64,000 nt of DNA from Termitomyces sp. T153 (lineage: Eukaryota > Basidiomycota > Agaricomycetes > Agaricales > Lyophyllaceae), in NCBI GenBank assembly GCA_018296165.2, contig JACKQL020000016.1:744001-808000 (forward strand). Reading direction: 5' to 3'. Positions 33,964 through 44,693 of this stretch are shown here, one piece after another; within the stretch, counting starts at the first letter, position 1, and every line of letters begins with the position of its first letter. Under the pieces are notes generated by a model. That model was not told the DNA's origin, searched no databases, and worked only from the letters and a program-made list of their open reading frames with translations. The translations under genes were made by a program, and so were the position numbers.

Positions 33964-34175
33964 ATACTCTTTCTATCGAGTCTAATAGGCTAAAAACTAT
34001 TCACTTCTCATAGATGCCTGTGCCGGACGCTCGTTCGATTATCGAAGTCCAAGCAGAGCTCCTTTCACGATACTCTTTCTATCGAGTCTAATAGGCTAAA
34101 AACTATTCACTTCTCATAGATGCCTGTGCCGGACGCTCGTTCGATTATCGAAGTCCAAGCAGAGCTCCTTTCACG
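33964..34175. repeat. 106-bp perfect tandem duplication
   Basis: 33964-34069 and 34070-34175 are identical as far as I can read. Each unit contains CGCTCGTTCGATTATCG, a box-B-like core. The perfect match means a recent event. Confidence 0.9.
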
Positions 34176-34347
34176 TGAGCTGTCTTCCACTTGAGACTAT
34201 TTCCCGGCGTGCGCCGTACTGGTATTGTGCCTCTCGAATGTATCGCTTCCGATGATACTCCCTTTTAATATCAAAAGTTGTGTGTCATAGCGTACATGCT
34301 GAAACGAGTTATCCTGAATCACTGCAAGCTTTACAAATTAAGGAAAA

Positions 34348-34431
34348 TGCCCCACGCTCGGATCGAACGAGCTCCTCGCACACGGGTTACAAATCGGACT
34401 TATTATTTCTGTGCACCATACCCTCAGGGGC
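34348..34431 (-). other. tRNA-like sequence, 84 nt, degenerate
   Basis: On the minus strand it begins GCCCCTG and ends GTGGGGCA, so five acceptor pairs form. The T-arm GCTCG-TTCGATC-CGAGC is perfect. An anticodon-loop-like TTTGTAA (UGU, Thr) occurs at the right place, but its stem does not close. The GGTATGGT D-region is short. It is probably a tRNA-derived pseudogene; an intron-containing tRNA is less likely. Confidence 0.4.
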
Positions 34432-34706
34432 GTGCATTGTCAATATTCTATCAATCTCTTCAAAGCGCAAAATACAGTATGACTTGGGTACGTCTTCCTT
34501 TCTCGAGTGTGACAGGCTAGTGAAAGCCATTCGCCTTTCAACAAGACGGGTCCCGCAATCGAGTCGGACGACTTATTTCCTTCGAGTGTGAGTACTACAT
34601 GGGCTTGTAATACCAAGTCATATAGCACGAAAGATAATGCACACGCCAAGGTGAATATCCCTCTAATGGATTCAAAAGTTCTTGGTCAAGATAAACGGTG
34701 GTACTA

Positions 34707-34780
34707 TGCCCCACTCCCGAATCGAACGAGCTCCTCGTCGGAAAGATAATCTCCAAGCGTGCACCATACACTAAAGGGGC
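34707..34780 (-). other. tRNA-like sequence, 74 nt, with pol III A and B boxes
   Basis: On the minus strand it begins GCCCCTTTAG and ends GAGTGGGGCA, and 74 nt is tRNA length. Box A (TAGTGTATGGT) and box B (GTTCGATTC) are both present. Five acceptor pairs and three or four D-stem pairs form (GTG/CAC). The anticodon arm is poor, with a 9-nt loop or mismatches. It shares GAGGAGCTCGTTCGAT and the GTATGGTGCAC segment with the copy at 34348. Confidence 0.4.
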
Positions 34781-36539
34781 TTGTATTATCTCCTTCTCCC
34801 AAGTCATATAGCATGAGGTATAACATACATGCTAAGGTGAGTACCTCTTTTCTCCATACATCACCAGGCTTTCTATCCACGAAATCATTTAGCTCTCACT
34901 ACTTACACAGTGCTATAGCGTACATAGTACCGAGGTTTTTCATTTTAATTGAGATATGACTGAAGCATTACCTCCTCTTGCATAAGGCGCTGATCTCCGT
35001 GTGTGCGTCCCAGGACATATAGCCATTCTTGTCATCAATAGATGTGTTTCTTGAACACAGTGTCTGTAAGTCAATAAACCTCGAGCAAGAAACCTCATTG
35101 TGATATATTGGTCACATATGCATTCAACTTACTATTGATAGAAACTTTATAAGATCCAAGAATGCTACCATTGCTGTGAGTGTGCCGTGAGTGTGCCGCG
35201 AGTTTTCTGTGAGGGTACTGTGAGTGTTGCGAGCATACTGTTAGGCCCAGCTGACTCGAAGGGCTCTCTCACTGTAGAGCAAACAACCCGCTAGTTGGAG
35301 GACTGTGATAACTAAAGGGCATCAGAGTTAGACGGTAGTCGAACAGACAATCCGGAAGCCCAGAGTTGGCAAGAATACTAAGTTTGGAGACCAGTCGAGC
35401 TTGAAGGACTTAGGAGTCAGGTCGGAGTTTTGTGGAGAGCGGGGTTAATTATTAGGGTGTATTTGGAGTAGTAGAGTTTAACAAAGTAAGATTAGACAAA
35501 GTGCCGGGAAACAGAGGAAGCTGGGAAACAGATAAGATAGGGCTCCATGTTCAGGCCTATCGATCAGGTGACTTGTGACCAGCTGTGACCATGATATGTA
35601 GGCTCTAATTACTCGAAGTGTTTGTTGATGTACTTACTGAATTACTACTCCCACTGGAACTTCTATACTAGTAGAATATCTGTTCTTGTGGTTACTAGGT
35701 ATAAGTTGAGATGCCTGTTGGCCTCAATTACTCACAGTCCTGCCTTTCCCAGCTCCTCAAGAATTCTGTTCAGGAAGCTCATGCCCATCACAACCGAGTG
35801 TACTTAGATTTGTCACTACGATTACTTCGTATTCATACAGAAACTTCCTATATCATCTATCTTCCACTGAACACCTCGAAGGGACGAAAAGGAATGGGCT
35901 GATAATGACCGGGATGATCGCGGCTCGTGGTAGCTCCCATTCAGCTTGGTGGACATCGGAAATAGTTACCTTTCCCAATGATGTGCTCTGGCGATGAAGA
36001 TGGGCTTCTTTGATGGGTCTCTGACCTTTGAGAGAAACGTATCAGCACAAGTTGTCCGGAATGACCATGATGGGAGGCTCTAAACGCAAATCTTTCACTG
36101 AGAATGAAGCTGTCAGCTAGAGGAAGGCGATAGTGATGGATGTGCTGGATGTGAAGTGTTTGTTGACACAAGAGCTGCACGAAGCAGAGGTGCTCATTTG
36201 AAGCGGTCCTCACAAATGAATACCATGGGAAGATTATAAAAATCGAATAGATGAATGGATGTTAACATTGAAAGAAGGAACAGGAAGTAAGATGGAAAGT
36301 GATTTGGGCTCCGAAATGTGAGCACCGTATCCGTTTGGAGAGGAAAAATCGATGAATTTGATATACGAAATAAGAAGATAGTTTGACATGCGCTTTTGTA
36401 GATCTCCATTTATAGGCGGAACCTCTAAGGTCCTTCGTGCCTAGAACGCGCTACTAAAACGAAAACAACTCACCAGATTACATAGCATGATTTACATGTA
36501 GGAAAGCAGAACCAAAAGCCACGAGAACACCAGGATATT
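34781..36539. other. Intergenic with short repeats, no supported gene
   Basis: An imperfect tandem GTGAGTGTGCC-type run lies at about 35175-35235. The phrase TCATATAGCA...GCTAAGGTGAGTAC near 34804-34845 repeats motifs of the tRNA-like units. ORFs at 35622, 35941 and 36194 are unsupported. Confidence 0.4.
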
Positions 36540-36650
36540 ATTCCCGCTACTATGTAGTGGGTTTCTTGTAGCTCTATCAAAAAAAATCTCAAAGGTTGAT
36601 TCAGATAAAAAGTCACGTTTTCCGGACCGTTGATCTGCCCGGCCCATTTC
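36540..36650 (+). repeat. Dispersed repeat with terminal hairpin, copy 2
   Basis: CCCGCTACTATGTAGTGGG, an A-run, GGTTGATTCAGATAAA and CCGGACCGTTGATC align with 32092-32180. Each copy sits just upstream of a truncated gene fragment. Confidence 0.55.
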
Positions 36651-36957
36651 TTCCCGTGTGCTCATCGTTTTCCATCGGTTTTCTTTTTGTCATTTCTATA
36701 ATGCCCAATAGTCCGTGCTGTTTCTTGACTGGCAATGCACTGTTCAATAATTGCACCTGTCTATCTTGTCAATTCCCCATTTCGATCTCCTTATATGTTA
36801 TGTCTTCTGTCTTGTCTGAGTATTACCTGTGATTTTATCTGTCATTTCATATGCCCCTTTTCCCATGCACATCTCCTTTGACTCAATTTTCTACCACAAC
36901 AATGTCCATCTTTCCCTTACCTGCATGCTATTATCCTTTGGCCTCAGAACCAATGTT

Positions 36958-37221
36958 ATTCAATGTCCATTCTGTTTCTTTTCTGATGGGAATCTGGTTT
37001 TGTTGGTTGGCAATTCAATATTCTGTATTCACACTTCTGTTTTTACCAGGCTATCTCCAGTCTTCAAGGACATGTGGTGTTCACATCCCTTGCATGGAAA
37101 TCAACGGACTCATAGCATCCGTATAATGAGTGAGGATCCTGTTGATTTTTATAATCTTATCAGAGCTATTTATTATCTCAATTCATACATTCTTTTGTGT
37201 CTAGTGTTGTACATACATTGA
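36958..37221 (+). pseudogene. BTB/POZ domain fragment
   Basis: Encodes FFSDGNLVLLVGNSIFCIHT, SVFTRLSPVFKDMW and MSEDPVDFYNLIRAIYYL. This matches the N-terminal BTB fold of the large agaricomycete BTB family (DGNVVL..., F.VH..VL...S.VFKDMF, ...L..LLRALY). The reading ends in unrelated sequence at 37221 and the C-terminal region is missing. BTB proteins act as adaptors of Cul3 ubiquitin ligases or in transcription. It is a fragment with no clear start codon. Confidence 0.6.
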
Positions 37222-37700
37222 CTACTCTAGATCTTTCTTGAGCCACCAGCCATTACATGCAGATATCAATCCATTCCTTGTTACACATGGGGGACAAATT
37301 TTTGATATCTGGGGTCTACACTGCCAACATGACTGGCAGGGTAAATGGCATGAGGGATGCCTGCAGATGGCATTGTTGAACAAGGCAGGGGGTCAGTGGT
37401 ACGATAGGGCAAGTTTCCAAGCAGGATGAATGGAGCTTCAGCAGGACAGGTATAAGAGAAGAGCTAGGTTGATATTCCATGGCAAAATAAGGCCTTCCGG
37501 TATTATTATAAGCCCCAAATGCAGCTCCCACACCATAAGGGCCTTCAGAGTGACTTAATGGATGAACACCAGGATGAGGGCTGCAGGGCCTATTGCTAAC
37601 TTCATTAAGTTCACGATTTTGTGCATCCAGTTCTCAAGCATTGATATGATCTGTGTCTAGGTCTTGCATATATTTGGCTCCAGCTTTGCTCTGTCATCGC
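37222..37700. other. Decayed region before the solo LTR
   Basis: No gene supported. Confidence 0.4.
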
Positions 37701-37705
37701 CTAAG

Positions 37706-38870
37706 TGTCAGGGTCCGCTGACCTCGGGGGCGCAGCTGCACTGGGCGAGTCCTTACTAGGCGGGCGTGATTCCCCTGCATTGGTGACCGGACACTCAAAG
37801 ACATTCCGGGTCCTGGTGGTTTGCACGGGTAATTGGGGAGATGTGATCCAGACAGATCCGGGAAGGTCCGGAGAAGTCGGATTGTGGGGAAATGAGACGG
37901 TCTTGGCGGGGTTCAGGCAGAAGGCCGTACGGGAGATTTGCGGAAGCAAGGGAGTAGGTGGCTGTGTGATCAATGGGGGCGGAGCCGGGGTTTGATGGGA
38001 GATCATTTGGAGTTGATGGAGTCCGGGACCGAGCGAGGAGTGAGGTTCGGACCTGGTAAGGGGTGTCGGGGTTCGTAATTATAATCGCGGAGTTCGTGAG
38101 GTCGTTAGGGTTGATGAAGAATTGGGCACAAGGGTCAGACGACGTCACCGAGACGGCGTTGAACGAGACATTATGGAACAAGAGTAGATTCGAGTGGAGG
38201 TACGAAACGATAACGAGAACGATAACGAAAAGGGGACGAGACAAGACCGGGAGACTGAGATAAGACCGGGAGACTGAGATAAGATCGGGAGACTGAGATA
38301 AGACCGGGAAACTGAGAGTAAGGAGAAAAAGACACGAAAACGAACACGAAACACAAAAAGGAAGAAATCAGACCATAGGTAACGTTAAGCAATATCAAGA
38401 CTGGAGTACGAAGAGCTACTCGATGACTTATATACTGACTACCGGAGGACTTTGGGGTACGTCGGCTGTGGCGGCGGGGCTTGGCGGGGCTTGACGGAGC
38501 GGGCGGGTGTCGGTTGTGATCGAAGATCGTGCCGCGCTGATACGTTGATGGGATCGCGGGTTGTTCCGAGGTTGTCGTGATATTCCGGAATAGGTCGGAG
38601 GAAGCAGGGTGTTGAGTTAATGATGGGTGGGCGAAGATCAGGAATAGCGGGGGTGGTTCTCGGGGTTTGGGAAGCCCAGGGTAAGTGTCAGTGGCTGCGG
38701 GGCAGGCACCGAAGTTGGCCAGGGGGCCGTCGGAGTTAGCCGGGGAGGTGTCGGAGTTAGCCGAGGTAGGCGTGGGCATGGGCGGAAGTTCGGCGGAGCG
38801 TTGGGGGTCCTTTTGGGGGTTCGGGGGTTTGAGGGACGATGTGCGGGGTTTTGGGGAACGGGTCGTGACA
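37706..38870 (-). mobile_element. Solo LTR of the 6.1-kb family, with 5-bp target duplication
   Basis: 1165 bp, exactly the length of the left LTR at 9828, on the opposite strand. It begins TGTCAGGGTCC and ends GGGTCGTGACA. CTAAG flanks it on both sides (37701-37705 and 38871-38875). It retains CpG and all four 19-bp units. It formed by recombination between the two LTRs of a former full element. Confidence 0.93.
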
Positions 38871-38884
38871 CTAAGGATTGAAAG

Positions 38885-39426
38885 TCAATGTTGATTCAGG
38901 ACTTCTTTGAGTCCAGACAAGTACACAATGTACCAATCATCTCCGGGTTTGCGATTGAATATGGCTACAAGTTCCCATAGAATTTTATTTGTCAACGAAG
39001 GTATAAGAATTCAAATGCAAGAAGACTAACCCTACTGGCTGGTTGTACTCCAGTTGGCAGGGTCTGGGTGACTTCAACGGGTACCCATTGCATACCATTC
39101 ATGACATTGTTCGAAATAGTATAACTAAGACAATCAGGTAGATCGAAAGGATCAGCTTTGTCCTTTTGACCGGTTTACTGAACTGACCTGGCTGGAACTG
39201 CTGTGAAGTAGTGTCGGCATGAATCACTGGAATAATCAGCACGATTGAAAACATACTTGGATATATGGTATAAAACCTGTCCTTCTTTCCCAGCCGATGT
39301 CATATAAGCGAGGGATCCATCGGTAGGAACTTGTCCAATAGGAGTCTGCCAATAGTCTCGGTGTTGGTTCGCTAGCGGTTGGTAATACGGTGAGGTAGGT
39401 CGGTAGGGTGATGCAGCTCGTTGCAT
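38885..39426 (-). CDS. Hypothetical 135-aa protein, complement(join(38885..38964,39036..39124,39188..39426))
   Basis: Three exons recovered from splice sites. The ATG at 39426 has context AACCATGC. Introns are 39125-39187 (63 nt, GTCAGT...CTTAG) and 38965-39035 (71 nt, GTAGGG...TTGTAG). All phases match, and the product ends KPGDDWYIVYLSGLKEVLNQ-His-stop. The N-terminus is Tyr/Pro/Ser-rich (MQRAASPYRPTSPYYQPLAN). The rest reads like a small beta-rich fold (KEGQVLYHISKYVFNRADYS, VMNGMQWVPVEVTQTLPTGV). I do not recognise the family. The stop codon is only 9 bp from the CTAAG duplication of the solo LTR, so the 3' UTR now lies in the LTR. The neighbouring phosphotransferase gene is divergent. 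Confidence 0.65.
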
Positions 39427-39970
39427 GGTTAGATTTCTACTGGGACAATCTAGGAAGAGGAAGCGGTATGCACTGGGCTCGAACCTTTTACAGCCCTTGA
39501 CCCAAGGGGAGAACAAGAAACATTGAAGCACAAGGACCTCATAAGATCACTGTTCACAGAAGGACGCGAAGGTCTGAATATAAAGCGAAGCAGGGATCGA
39601 AGCAACATTTAACTACATTGTCTCGATTAATTCCGTAGTGGCGGGCTGTGCGGCTGATGATGGCGCCCTTCACGGTTGAAATCCACCAAAGGAAGTTTGG
39701 GTTTGGGTCATATATCATTTTTTGCTGGACATACTAAGTGTTGATAACGTCACGTGCGCCTGGTTTTGATCCGTACCGGACGGGACGATGTCTCTTTCCA
39801 ACCACAATAGACCGTTTTTACTCCTTGTGATTGAACGTTTCCTGTTTCCACAGCTGTCTGCAATACATATGCTCTATCAACGGCAAGTAGATGTGTTGTT
39901 ATCAGCAATGTTCACCCTTATCCAGAAATGATTTACAAGGTCTCGTACTATTGGGAGCTTCCTGTGGTCG
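39427..39970. promoter_or_regulatory. Shared intergenic region of two divergent genes
   Basis: About 540 bp separates the 135-aa gene (minus) from the APH-like gene (plus). A TATA-like CTTTATATTC on the minus strand near 39578 may serve the small gene. Confidence 0.35.
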
Positions 39971-40798
39971 ATGTGGCTTAGGCTTCCAGACAGCTGGCGT
40001 GGTCAAGTCTACCGCGTCCTCATACGACTCGGGCAAAAAGTTCCAATGGCCCGTTGTTATCAACTCCCTTTTGGTCTGTTCTCCAAGTTCTGCTACATGC
40101 CTGACGAAGCCCACGTGATCGAGTTTGTTAGAAGCAACACCACCATCCCTGTCCCTCAAGTAATGGACATCGTCCGTGTTCCTTACTCCCAGAATAAGCA
40201 GCGTTCGTGGCTTATGATAACTACAACGCTTCCTGGCTCCCCTCTTTTTATCAATGGCAAGGGGCACCGACTTCTTCATGCTTCCGAGACCCATGTGGAC
40301 CACATCAAGGTCGTCCTCGCCGACTGGGTCAATCAGCTCCGTGCACTGCGGTCGCCGTATGGCAAACGTGTATCTGGGTTTCTAGGTGGTCCTTTCCTCA
40401 GCTATCGGATCGGCTACTCCTTCACTGGCCCGTACGATACCACCGCACATTTCCATTCGCAGCCGTTTTGCACCGTCTATTCCCCACAGCTGGCTGTCGC
40501 AAGTACCCACGCTCTCCGGCTCATCGAGGACCGTCCGAACAAGGTCTATGAAATCAGGCTTACCCATGGTGACCTGCTTTTGCACAACATCCTCGCGGAC
40601 GATGACTTTCGTCCGACGGGGTTGATTGACTGGGAGTGTGCCGGTTGGATGCCGGAGTACTGGGAGACGGCGTCGTCCAGCCGTAACCAATTCGGCAGGA
40701 TGTGGTGTTGGAAGGACATCCTCAACGATGCATTCCCCAAGTACGAAGATGATCTTACGCTCGAATATCACATACAGATGGGCTATGATTCGAACTAG
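39971..40798 (+). CDS. Aminoglycoside phosphotransferase-like (APH) family kinase, 275 aa
   Basis: Single exon. It has the protein-kinase-like APH fold: an N-lobe with FGLFSKFCYMPDEAHVIEFV and TTIPVPQVMDIV, a catalytic loop THGDLLLHN (His199, Asn206) and the metal-binding Asp220 in LIDWECAGWMPEYWE. The fungal APH family is very large. Members phosphorylate small molecules or have unknown substrates, and drug resistance should not be inferred. The length is on the short side of the fungal family. The glycine-rich N-lobe start is weak, so an upstream exon cannot be excluded. It is divergent from the 135-aa gene. Confidence 0.85.
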   Translation: MWLRLPDSWRGQVYRVLIRLGQKVPMARCYQLPFGLFSKFCYMPDEAHVIEFVRSNTTIPVPQVMDIVRVPYSQNKQRSWLMITTTLPGSPLFINGKGHRLLHASETHVDHIKVVLADWVNQLRALRSPYGKRVSGFLGGPFLSYRIGYSFTGPYDTTAHFHSQPFCTVYSPQLAVASTHALRLIEDRPNKVYEIRLTHGDLLLHNILADDDFRPTGLIDWECAGWMPEYWETASSSRNQFGRMWCWKDILNDAFPKYEDDLTLEYHIQMGYDSN

Positions 40799-41834
40799 CT
40801 CGTGACGTATTGTAGATGTTTCGTATCAGGGGATGCGGTGAAAGCGCGTCGTTTGTAGGAATGAAAGAGCAGATTTCAATCAAATGCAAATTTGTACGTG
40901 CATATTACACTCGAGGGAATGATTAATTCTTTGTTTAAAATCCCTCCAACTCTGCCTGCGTCAGGTGCCTCTCATTTACCTCTGACGCGTGTTGCGATCC
41001 TCCTCTCAATATCCCGCGCTTTTCAGTTCCTGTCCCTCTCAGTCCGTGCCAACCTCCCGTCACACATGCCCGATTAACCCTCATGGCTGACACTAGAGAC
41101 TTCCAGAACATCCATATGTAGCTTTTTCTTCCATCAGACGTTCTAAGACTTTGTCTGATTTTTCCATGAATATTTTATGTATGAACTCTTCTATTTTTGA
41201 ACCTTACGAGTTCTCATCAATGACAGAAACGGTGATCTAGGTCTTGGCTTTACTGTAGAGGTCGGGTTCGCCGTTTTCTACAGCTGAGCTTTAACCACGG
41301 CCCAGGTATGCTATCATTGCTACGATAGATAGGGTTGGCTTAGCTTATTAAAGACCAGGAGTGTTTGCGGCAATAATAATCTGCAACGGCTGCGCATGCC
41401 ACAGACTCACACGAGGACCCACAAAGACGTCCTCCAGAATGCTGATGTGGCCCCAAGTAATCGGACTCATACCACATGATCACGTCAATCCAAGTCTGCG
41501 CTACCGCATGAGCATCCATATCAAGGTGATTACAGTTGGTGGGAGCAAGATCCCAGGGAGCTGCCGTATTTTCACCATATGCATGTGTACAGCATTATAA
41601 GGGTATCAGATGCAAAGGGGGCTGCTCTCCCTCGCTTCCTCATCATCGAAGTCTTGAGAGACCAACTGTAAGCCAGTTGGCTGCCTAGTCGCCTTGCAAT
41701 CCCAGTCTCCTTGGCGCCACATTGCGTGTCTCCAGCAGCACTTAGATTGTAGCATTACGCCAAAGGTGATTTGCCCTTGCTACTAATGCAAACGTCGTTC
41801 TCATGGACCTTTTGCAGACCTCGCCCCGCCGATC
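40799..41834. other. Intergenic, no supported gene
   Basis: ORFs at 40892 and 41361 lack support. Confidence 0.45.
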
Positions 41835-42379
41835 ATGGCCAAATCTCTCATCGTTGGTGATATTCTAGCTGTCCTATTCTCTCGTTTCGAAGAGGGGACT
41901 TTCCACTGGGCAATCTGCATTCCACTTGATGATAGTAAGGCTGCCAAGTATCATGTCAGGCAAAGTCATTTGCATTGGTGGTTTGAAGACCCAGTCCCCG
42001 AACATGATATTCTTGTCTCCCAGACTCTTTCTGCTGCAATCAAAATCGGTGAACACATCCTTACTTTGTATGTCAAATGTTGTATTGAGCAGACCTATTA
42101 GGCAGCCTCAATCCTGACGTCGTCTCGCGCGACATATTACGCGACATCCTCATGCCGATCCCAATAGCTGTCCCAGACGTGGACAAGGACAGAGAGCCTC
42201 GATTCACCTGTCGGGTCTGGTTCAGGGAGGCCATTCGGCGCCTCCACAACCACCGCGTCATTCATTGCAGCAATGTAGATGAGCTGGAGAAGGAATGTAA
42301 TACTTATGCTCTAGGCAACCAGGCGGCCTACGCAACCTGGGGTGCCTATGACCGCAAGGTTTCGCAGTATTCTGTTTAG
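41835..42379 (+). CDS. Small agaricomycete protein of unknown function, 163 aa, join(41835..42048,42102..42379)
   Basis: Two exons with a 53-nt intron (42049-42101, GTGAAC...TTAG). The phase is kept through Gly72. The N-terminal half has FEEGTFHWAICIPLDDSKAA, YHVRQSHLHWWFEDP and SQTLSAAIKIG; the C-terminal half has FTCRVWFREAIRRLHNHRVI and ECNTYALGNQAAY. This pattern (an FHWAI..P strand, KYHV, then a C-x-VW helix) is that of a common small agaricomycete family (DUF6914-like, as far as I recall). The conserved His, Cys and Trp recall papain-like or NlpC-like folds, but no catalysis is shown. The start MAKSLIVGD has context GATCATGG. Confidence 0.72.
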
Positions 42380-44693
42380 CCGAGGGAACAGAAATGATTT
42401 CCACATAAAATGAGATTTAGCTGTTCTCACAAATCTTTGAAACGATACTATTTGTTATGACTCTGGGCAACTCTGATTCAAGCATGCGAAGCAGCATCAC
42501 TATCAACTTCCTGGTACCTTTCACAGGGGTTATGGTCTTGGCCATGGTGGGTCAGTCTCGTGAGTACAATGAGAGCCATGGGCAAGCTAGAATGTCAACA
42601 GCAATTGAAGCTGACTATACATCCGCACATGAGAGAGCCTCGACCAAGGCCAGGAAGCCAGTGTCGACTTCAATTCAATGATCTTAACCGAGGCCCGTCA
42701 GCAACCGTGGTTATGATAAAATATTTGATATAGGTGCAAAAGCCCTATAGTCTGATTCTAACAAGTTTTATAGTCATGAATACATGCTACACAACAAGTG
42801 TGTGACATGGCATGGCTCCATAGTTTGGTTTCTTTTCCACGACCTTCAGGGTGAGCCACGTTACTCTGTATCATTGGTAGCACAGCTGTACAGCTACAGT
42901 TATATCTTTGCCCGGTTACAGTCTGGGCTGTTTGTTTGTGAGTATCTGAAATTACCATGTCAGCAGAATAATACTTTCATTGAAAATATATCCCAAGACC
43001 ATGTCCTTGTACTAAACAAATGAAACTCATGTGACTGGTTTTTTCTATGATGTATCAAATTTCCCTTACTCTCCCCAACACTGACATCTCACGTATACCA
43101 GTCCAGACTTTGTAACAAAGGTTGAACAAGCAATACTAAATAGCGGACATTTGAAACATAAAAAAATTCAACTTGGACTGACAAGTACTCAGTGCCTCAG
43201 AACATCAGATTGTGGTCCAGTTGGGGAAGTAGGAGGACATATTTGTGTAAGCCGTGGGATTGCTTGAAAGTACATAGAAGGTCACTAGATGGCTGTAACC
43301 TGGGACACCAGATTTATACCATATTGTAATAATATTACTGTACAAAATGTCACGTGTCCACCTAGACATTCATTGGACTTCTACTTACATAAGCAGTAGT
43401 TCTTTCCTTGTCTTGTACTAGTTGAAATCTCAACCTAGTCAGAGTCACCAGTGTGAGATAAAGACATCAGAAGTCTCAAATCTTATAACTACCTTACATT
43501 TTTCAAAGCTCTGTGCTAGACTTTATACTATTGGCATTCAGTGAAAGTTTGAGAATTCAGTCTCTTAGTCTATGAAACTTCTCAGCTTCTCACACTGCCA
43601 CAAAAGCTTCTGGAACACTCAGTCCAACATGGTCAAACAGCATACAGCAGAGGTACCAGACATATCCCTTATGGATCTGAGTTATCTGTCTGAACAGATG
43701 CCAGAAGCATCAAAATTCATTCTCACATCAAACAATGCCAATGGTCAAGATCCATTGACATCAATTGTTAGTGAAGGATATGGAATGCTGGGAGGTTTAT
43801 TTGCAAAATGGATGACGATATTAATGGCATTGCCAAAGATGGAGAGTCCCAAGTGTAAATGACAGCTCTGCAGATGATACACAGTATACAGATCTGATGC
43901 CAGGGTCTGATCCACCACAAAATTCTCCTTTTTGGGCAGTCCAGCTAGGACAGATCACAGAGCGCTGCAAAGGTCAAGGGACAGTAAAGCCTGGTATATG
44001 CAAGAAACTTGAGTTGTCCCAGCAACAAGAGTCATCACTTTGAGAAGCCCTTAACCTTGACAAGGTGGATGCAGAGCAGATTTTATATAGTGAGCCACAG
44101 GCAGCATCACTTGCACAAGGGAAACCCCAAGCATATTCTGTGGATAAGACAAGGAAAAAAGAGCATTATCTATGCTCGAAATAAAACTCAAGGTTATTAG
44201 TCCAAAGTATCTGCAAGTGATCAAGGAAATGATGCAAGCACATCTGCAATTGTATGTGGTAAAACATCTCCAAATGTTTGAGCATACAAATAATAATGTT
44301 GGCCCTCCAGATTTGGAGGAGTATATTGATTTGATTCCTCAAATCTTTGAGATGGAGGTGCAGCAGTATATAGACTGCAAGAGAAGTAGAAGCCTTGTTG
44401 CATCTACTGCAAAACCTTCACTAATGTTATAGTGGACAAACTGGTTGATGTGCTGAGGGTGACACCATGCCCAGGTCTATCAGAGCAAACAATTGAAGTT
44501 AAAAGTGAATTAATGTTGCCACAATTGCAGAAACATAGTGTGGCCAAAGTAAGTCCCTCAGGCCAAAGCCACAGTTGAACAAGTAAATGGGTACTGAGGC
44601 TTGTTGGCAGGGGATAGGCAAATGGGAGGTGATTCATTGAGGTTGCTAGCATTGTCAGCAGAGTTGTTGTTAAGAACCAAGGTAGGCAGTAGC
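42380..44693. other. Decayed repeats, no supported gene
   Basis: CpG loss sets in after about 42.7 kb. Open segments at 43572-43862 and 44172-44432 look like parts of one broken reading frame of an unidentified repeat that continues after 45832. Confidence 0.4.

Noticed and set aside
34348..34431. Functional tRNA-Thr (UGU)
   Set aside because: The anticodon stem does not close and the D-arm is incomplete. Kept only as tRNA-like.
39902..40303. Minus-strand ORFs opposite the APH-like gene (also 40382-40771)
   Set aside because: Shadows. The plus strand has the HGDxxxxN and IDWE motifs.
42457..42681. 74-codon ORF after the 163-aa gene
   Set aside because: No recognisable domain or promoter. 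It contains a hydrophobic stretch but no support as a gene.
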